Part shown: piece after piece, positions 5,723 through 6,326 of the stretch
How positions within the stretch are numbered: the stretch's first letter is position 1
Layout of the letters: each line of letters starts with the position of its first letter
From: CAZECR01 sp964510495
GTDB taxonomy: Bacteria > Patescibacteriota > Patescibacteriia > Magasanikbacterales > GWA2-37-8
Direction: 5' to 3'
Assembly: GCA_964510495.1 (NCBI GenBank)
Contig: CAZECR010000042.1
Coordinates: 1-6,326, forward strand
DNA length: 6,326 nt
Made by a program: the position numbers and the translations under genes
Notes under the pieces: model-generated
The model's database searches: none
What the model saw: only the letters and a program-made list of their open reading frames with translations
What the model was told of the DNA's origin: nothing

Positions 5723-6087
5723 GCGGACTCAACGGATTCGAGATGAACTTCAAGGACCTGATGCTGCGAATCGCTGCCAAGAAGGCACAGGGCGTCGCTC
5801 CCGACCGGCGTTACGAAGACGCCGACTTTGTCCTCCTTGCTCAGGTCGCTGATCACGACATGGCTCACATCGCCGCGCTTGCAGATGATCTGCGCCAGGA
5901 GATGGGAAACGGGTTCCTCGCAATCTACCTCTTGGACCGTATCCGGGAGGAGACGGAGCTGGGCAGCACGCCCCGCACCGCGCTCGAGCGGATGATCAAG
6001 GACCTGCAGCTCAGCAGCGACCGTCTGCGCTTCCGCATGGCGCACTCCGGTCAGCTTGCCCGGCCTCAGGACGACGATGCGGCCTAG
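5719..6087 (+). CDS. Small soluble helical protein of unknown function, GC-rich cassette gene 2
   Basis: This 122-residue protein begins with GTG and matches no family I recognise. It lacks membrane segments, a signal peptide and cysteine. It looks mainly alpha-helical, with likely helices at about 10-24, 33-62, 65-80 and 84-110, separated by Gly/Pro turns (GVAPDRR, GNG, GSTPRT). The ends are polar, with a DDDAA tail. Charged and hydrophobic residues alternate as expected for an amphipathic bundle. Sample lines are about 65% GC, and Lys is almost always AAG, unlike RNase J next door. The strong Shine-Dalgarno site, sustained codon bias and clean stop support a real gene. It stands alone between the RNase J terminator and tRNA-Glu, with its own promoter and leader. 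It shares control signals and 3' architecture with the gene at 173-586 but no visible protein similarity. Confidence 0.8.
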   Translation: MSGLNGFEMNFKDLMLRIAAKKAQGVAPDRRYEDADFVLLAQVADHDMAHIAALADDLRQEMGNGFLAIYLLDRIREETELGSTPRTALERMIKDLQLSSDRLRFRMAHSGQLARPQDDDAA

Positions 6088-6124
6088 CTTCCGTGAAAGC
6101 TTGCCACACCCCCTCCACCAACCC

Positions 6125-6152
6125 GAGGGTCGATATCACGGTATCGACCCTC
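6125..6152 (+). terminator. Perfect GC-rich stem-loop after cassette gene 2 (no U tract)
   Basis: GAGGGTCGATA (6125-6135) pairs perfectly with TATCGACCCTC (6142-6152) around TCACGG. CCCCACCC (6153-6160) abuts the stem, and GCCACACC (6103-6110) opens the G-poor linker before it. The layout matches the hairpin at 602-636. Since a U-tailed terminator follows 26 nt later, this stem may protect or process the 3' end and not be the main stop signal. Confidence 0.55.
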
Positions 6153-6177
6153 CCCCACCCTTAACTATTCTATTTAC

Positions 6178-6199
6178 AAGACTTACGAGGTCTTTTTTT
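6178..6199 (+). terminator. Short intrinsic terminator before the tRNA-Glu promoter
   Basis: AAGACTT (6178-6184) pairs with AGGTCTT (6188-6194), including one G-U pair, around ACG, and T7 ends at 6199. The stem is short, but the T run makes it plausible. It is AT-rich like the host sequence and lies outside the GC-rich cassette. Confidence 0.6.
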
Positions 6200-6215
6200 A
6201 TTTTAAGGCGAACTA

Positions 6216-6244
6216 TTGACTTTTTTCCCTAAAAAATATATTAT
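6216..6244 (+). promoter_or_regulatory. Promoter of tRNA-Glu
   Basis: TTGACT (6216-6221, five of six matches), a 17-nt spacer and TATTAT (6239-6244, five of six) form a strong promoter. Transcription would start near 6251, about 21 nt before the tRNA. Confidence 0.75.
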
Positions 6245-6250
6245 AGTCAC

Positions 6251-6263
6251 GTTCAATTTGAAC
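6251..6263 (+). repeat. Perfect inverted repeat at the predicted tRNA-Glu transcription start
   Basis: GTTCAA (6251-6256) and TTGAAC (6258-6263) are perfectly inverted around one T. The repeat covers the expected start of transcription. It could be an operator, or a short hairpin at the RNA 5' end that marks the precursor for processing. Confidence 0.4.
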
Positions 6264-6271
6264 ACGATAAC

Positions 6272-6326
6272 GGCCCCATCGTCTATCGGTTAGGACATTG
6301 CCCTTTCAAGGCGAAAAGACGGGTTC
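6272..6326 (+). tRNA. trnE: tRNA-Glu(TTC), 3' end beyond the window
   Basis: The acceptor 5' strand is GGCCCCA (6272-6278). The D arm is GTC...GAC with TATCGGTTAG in the loop. The anticodon stem is TTGCC/GGCGA with loop CTTTCAA, giving anticodon TTC at 6305-6307. The T arm begins ACGGG-TTC and is cut at the window end. The body matches bacterial tRNA-Glu closely. Its own promoter lies directly upstream. Confidence 0.95.

Overview
The window looks like chromosomal DNA from a bacterium with moderate to low GC, most probably a Patescibacteria/CPR-type lineage. That placement is an inference. It rests on a SecG with short AT-rich surroundings, a family-5 solute-binding protein held by an uncleaved N-terminal membrane anchor, a divergent RNase J with a long disordered N-terminus, a tRNA-Leu without an encoded CCA, and three housekeeping genes that start without a Shine-Dalgarno (SD) sequence. 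No phylogenetic marker was searched.

Layout, all on the + strand: the last 23 codons of an upstream gene (1-73); a promoter and a small GC-rich gene for a two-helix membrane protein (173-586) followed by a GC-rich stem-loop; a promoter, secG (764-982) and a 651-residue peptide-type substrate-binding protein (1059-3014), probably one transcript, with tRNA-Leu(CAG) 12 nt after the stop; a 222-nt spacer carrying an imperfect inverted repeat; RNase J (3331-5349) with a strong intrinsic terminator; a promoter and a roughly 150-nt structured leader; a second small GC-rich gene (5719-6087, 122 residues, soluble and helical) followed by a perfect 11-bp stem-loop and then a U-tailed terminator; finally a promoter and the 5' part of tRNA-Glu(TTC), cut by the window end.

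The recognisable genes serve protein export (SecG), uptake or sensing of peptides or similar solutes (substrate-binding protein), RNA decay and maturation (RNase J) and translation (two tRNAs). They do not form one pathway.

The unusual part is the pair of small unknown genes. Both are visibly richer in GC than their neighbours (sample lines 55-65% against 32-48%). Both have a canonical GGAGG ribosome-binding site, while secG, the binding protein and RNase J have none. Both end in Ala-Ala-stop encoded by GCGGCCTA. In both, the stop is followed by GCCACACC, a G-poor linker, a perfect GC-rich stem, and CCC(A/C)ACCC directly after the stem. Their proteins do not resemble each other. This suggests a shared cassette format, either transferred in or kept under its own expression rules, in which the open reading frame varies and the flanking signals are kept. 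The second cassette also has a structured leader with a terminator-like hairpin and a possible 50-codon upstream reading frame. I could not assign either protein to a known family.
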